NCBI RefSeq assembly: GCF_025244905.1
Contig: NZ_CP104285.1
Location: 4,650,001-4,714,000 of the forward strand
Length of the DNA: 64,000 bases
From: Enterobacter mori
GTDB lineage: Bacteria > Pseudomonadota > Gammaproteobacteria > Enterobacterales > Enterobacteriaceae
Direction: 5' to 3'
In this document: piece by piece, positions 62,433-64,000 of the stretch
How positions within the stretch are numbered: position 1 is the first letter of the stretch
How the letters are laid out: each line of letters begins with the position of its first letter
Position numbers and translations under genes: made by a program
Notes under the pieces: generated by a model
The model's database searches: none
Seen by the model: only the letters and a program-made list of their open reading frames with translations
What the model was told of the DNA's origin: nothing

Positions 62433-62487
62433 AACGCACGTCGTTATGTTGCTAACTTACATAAAACGCGCGTTATTCCATGAACTG

Positions 62488-64000
62488 TTAGTGAGCCTGA
62501 TCCCAGTTTTCGCCACTCCCCACTTCCACCAGCAACGGAACGTCCAGTTTCATGCTGCTTTCCATCAGTTCGTGGATCTTCTGAGACACTTTTTCAAGAT
62601 CGTCTTTGTGCACTTCGAACACCAGTTCATCGTGTACCTGCATGATCATTTTCACGCGCGGTTTCTCTTTTTCCAGCCAGGCATCCACGGCGATCATCGC
62701 ACGCTTGATGATGTCAGCAGCGGTTCCTTGCATCGGGGCGTTGATAGCCGCGCGCTCCGCGCCTGCACGACGCGCCGCGTTGCTGGATTTGATGTCCGGC
62801 AGATAAAGACGACGACCATCCAGCGTTTCAACGTAGCCTTTCTCTTTCGCCTGCGCACGGGTGCGTTCCATATACTCCAGCACGCCCGGGTAGCGCTCAA
62901 AGTAGAGATCCATATACTTCTGCGACTCTTTACGCGGAATGTTGAGCTGGCGTGACAGGCCAAAGGCGCTCATCCCGTAAATCAGACCGAAGTTAATCGC
63001 TTTCGCGCTGCGGCGCTGTTCGTTTGTCACGCTATCCAGCGGCAGGCCAAAGACTTCAGCGGCCGTTGCCCGGTGAATATCCTTCCCTTCGGCAAAAGCG
63101 GTCAGCAAACCCTTATCACGCGACAGGTGCGCCATAATGCGCAGCTCAATTTGTGAGTAGTCCGCAGAGACAATCAGGTAATCTTCTGGCGCAATAAAGG
63201 CCTGACGAATACGACGACCTTCTTCATTGCGCACAGGAATGTTCTGCAGGTTTGGATCGGTCGACGAGAGACGCCCGGTTGCCGCAACCGCCTGATGATA
63301 AGAGGTATGCACACGCCCCGTTTTCGGGTTAATCATCAACGGCAGCTTATCGGTGTAAGTCGATTTAAGCTTCGCCAGACCACGATACTCAAGGATAACT
63401 TTTGGCAGTGGATAATCCAGCGCCAGCTCTTCCAGCACCTCTTCAGAGGTTGATGGCGCGCCGCCAGGGGTTTTCTTCAGCGGCTTGATGCCCTGCTTTT
63501 CAAACAGAATAGTCTGCAGCTGTTTAGGCGACGACAGGTTAAACGGCTCTCCAGCAAGCTCATGTGCTTTTTGCTCAAGCTCGGTCAGACGCTGCGCCAG
63601 TTCACCCGAGTGGTTATGCAGCACCGTTGGATCGATTTTTACGCCGTTGCGTTCGATGCGGGACAGCACCGGCACCAGTGGCATTTCGATATGCTGGAAC
63701 ACGTTCAGTGGGCCTTCATGCTTTTGCAGTTTTGGCCACATCTTCAGATGCAGCTGCAGCGTCACATCGGCGTCTTCCGCCGCGTAACGACCCGCCTCTT
63801 CCAGGGCAATCTGGTTAAAGGTGAGCTGATTTTTACCTTTTCCGGCAATCTCTTCAAACGTGATGGTTTTATGCTTGAGCCAGCGGTCAGATAAGGAATC
63901 CATATCATGGCGGCCTGCCACGCTGTCCAGAATGTAGGATTCCAGCATAGTGTCGAAAGCGATACCGCGCAGTTCAATCCCGTAGTTTTGCAGAATACCG
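62488..64000 (-). CDS. polA: DNA polymerase I, C-terminal part
   Basis: The gene runs off the window at 64000; 503 codons are present. They cover the end of the 3'-5' exonuclease domain ([35 protein letters not shown]) and the whole polymerase domain: motif [11 protein letters not shown], the O-helix [20 protein letters not shown] and motif [12 protein letters not shown]. It ends GENWDQAH like E. coli Pol I. The enzyme removes RNA primers and fills gaps. spf follows on the same strand. Confidence 0.98.
   Translation of the reverse strand, partial: GILQNYGIELRGIAFDTMLESYILDSVAGRHDMDSLSDRWLKHKTITFEEIAGKGKNQLTFNQIALEEAGRYAAEDADVTLQLHLKMWPKLQKHEGPLNVFQHIEMPLVPVLSRIERNGVKIDPTVLHNHSGELAQRLTELEQKAHELAGEPFNLSSPKQLQTILFEKQGIKPLKKTPGGAPSTSEEVLEELALDYPLPKVILEYRGLAKLKSTYTDKLPLMINPKTGRVHTSYHQAVAATGRLSSTDPNLQNIPVRNEEGRRIRQAFIAPEDYLIVSADYSQIELRIMAHLSRDKGLLTAFAEGKDIHRATAAEVFGLPLDSVTNEQRRSAKAINFGLIYGMSAFGLSRQLNIPRKESQKYMDLYFERYPGVLEYMERTRAQAKEKGYVETLDGRRLYLPDIKSSNAARRAGAERAAINAPMQGTAADIIKRAMIAVDAWLEKEKPRVKMIMQVHDELVFEVHKDDLEKVSQKIHELMESSMKLDVPLLVEVGSGENWDQAH

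Noticed and set aside
1..64000. CRISPR arrays, tRNA or rRNA genes, insertion sequences, prophage genes
   Set aside because: No regularly spaced direct repeats, no cloverleaf or rRNA sequence and no transposase or phage structural genes were seen.

Overview
This 64-kb window is a chromosomal segment from an Enterobacteriaceae species, most likely Enterobacter or a close relative. I infer this from the gene content and from near-identity, by memory, to E. coli core proteins and small RNAs (the segment collinear with E. coli tpiA to polA). No rRNA, tRNA, CRISPR array, prophage or insertion sequence was seen. Most of the window is GC-rich core genome. The accessory segments are somewhat AT-richer, namely an Abi-like gene, a fimbrial cluster and a toxin-antitoxin/esterase spot.

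Layout: 1-9.3 kb carries the end of tpiA, an SLC13-type permease, cdh, sbp, pfkA, fieF, then cpxP divergent from cpxRA, and yiiM. 9.3-23.3 kb holds sodA and a large L-rhamnose island: rhaT, rhaR, rhaS, then rhaB-rhaA-rhaD followed by a complete rhamnose-type ABC importer (binding protein, ATPase, two permeases), a lactaldehyde reductase and rhaM. 23.3-30.5 kb is an insertion relative to E. coli: an Abi-like HEPN gene, a raffinose/melibiose-type cluster (MFS permease, GH36 alpha-galactosidase, LacI regulator), and an XRE-cupin regulator divergent from azlCD. 30.7-35.4 kb is frvABXR. 35.5-40 kb is a four-gene chaperone-usher fimbrial operon. 40.4-47.5 kb has a DUF1471 gene, fdhD and fdoGHI-fdhE (selenocysteine formate dehydrogenase-O). 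47.5-49.3 kb is a variable spot with a VapBC-type pair and an esterase gene behind a strong LexA-like box. 49.3-52.2 kb is fabY-dtd-yihY-yihX. 52.3-58.6 kb is typA and the divergent glnA-glnL-glnG nitrogen operon. 58.7-64 kb has yshB, hemN, a possible small gene, yihI, csrC, engB, spf and the C-terminal half of polA.

How the parts fit: the rhamnose island gives two uptake routes (proton symport and ABC), isomerase-kinase-aldolase catabolism, reduction of the lactaldehyde product and a mutarotase, all behind CRP and RhaS-like sites. The raf cluster takes up and hydrolyses alpha-galactosides under a LacI repressor with paired palindromic operators. FdhD and FdhE serve the maturation of the FdoGHI enzyme. 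CpxRA-CpxP-CpxQ and GlnA-NtrBC are standard regulatory modules whose binding sites can be read directly.

Regulatory RNAs recognised by sequence are CpxQ (3' end of cpxP), CsrC, Spot 42 and a probable GlnZ-type glnA 3' UTR. Two families of palindromic repeats are scattered between genes: the classical REP/BIME type (five sites) and a C-rich/G-rich double-hairpin element of about 90 bp (three copies, two of them inside the rhamnose operon). Compared with the E. coli gene order, kdgT, yiiG, yiiEF and the yih sulfoquinovose cluster are absent, each at a point where something else sits or where the flanking genes abut.
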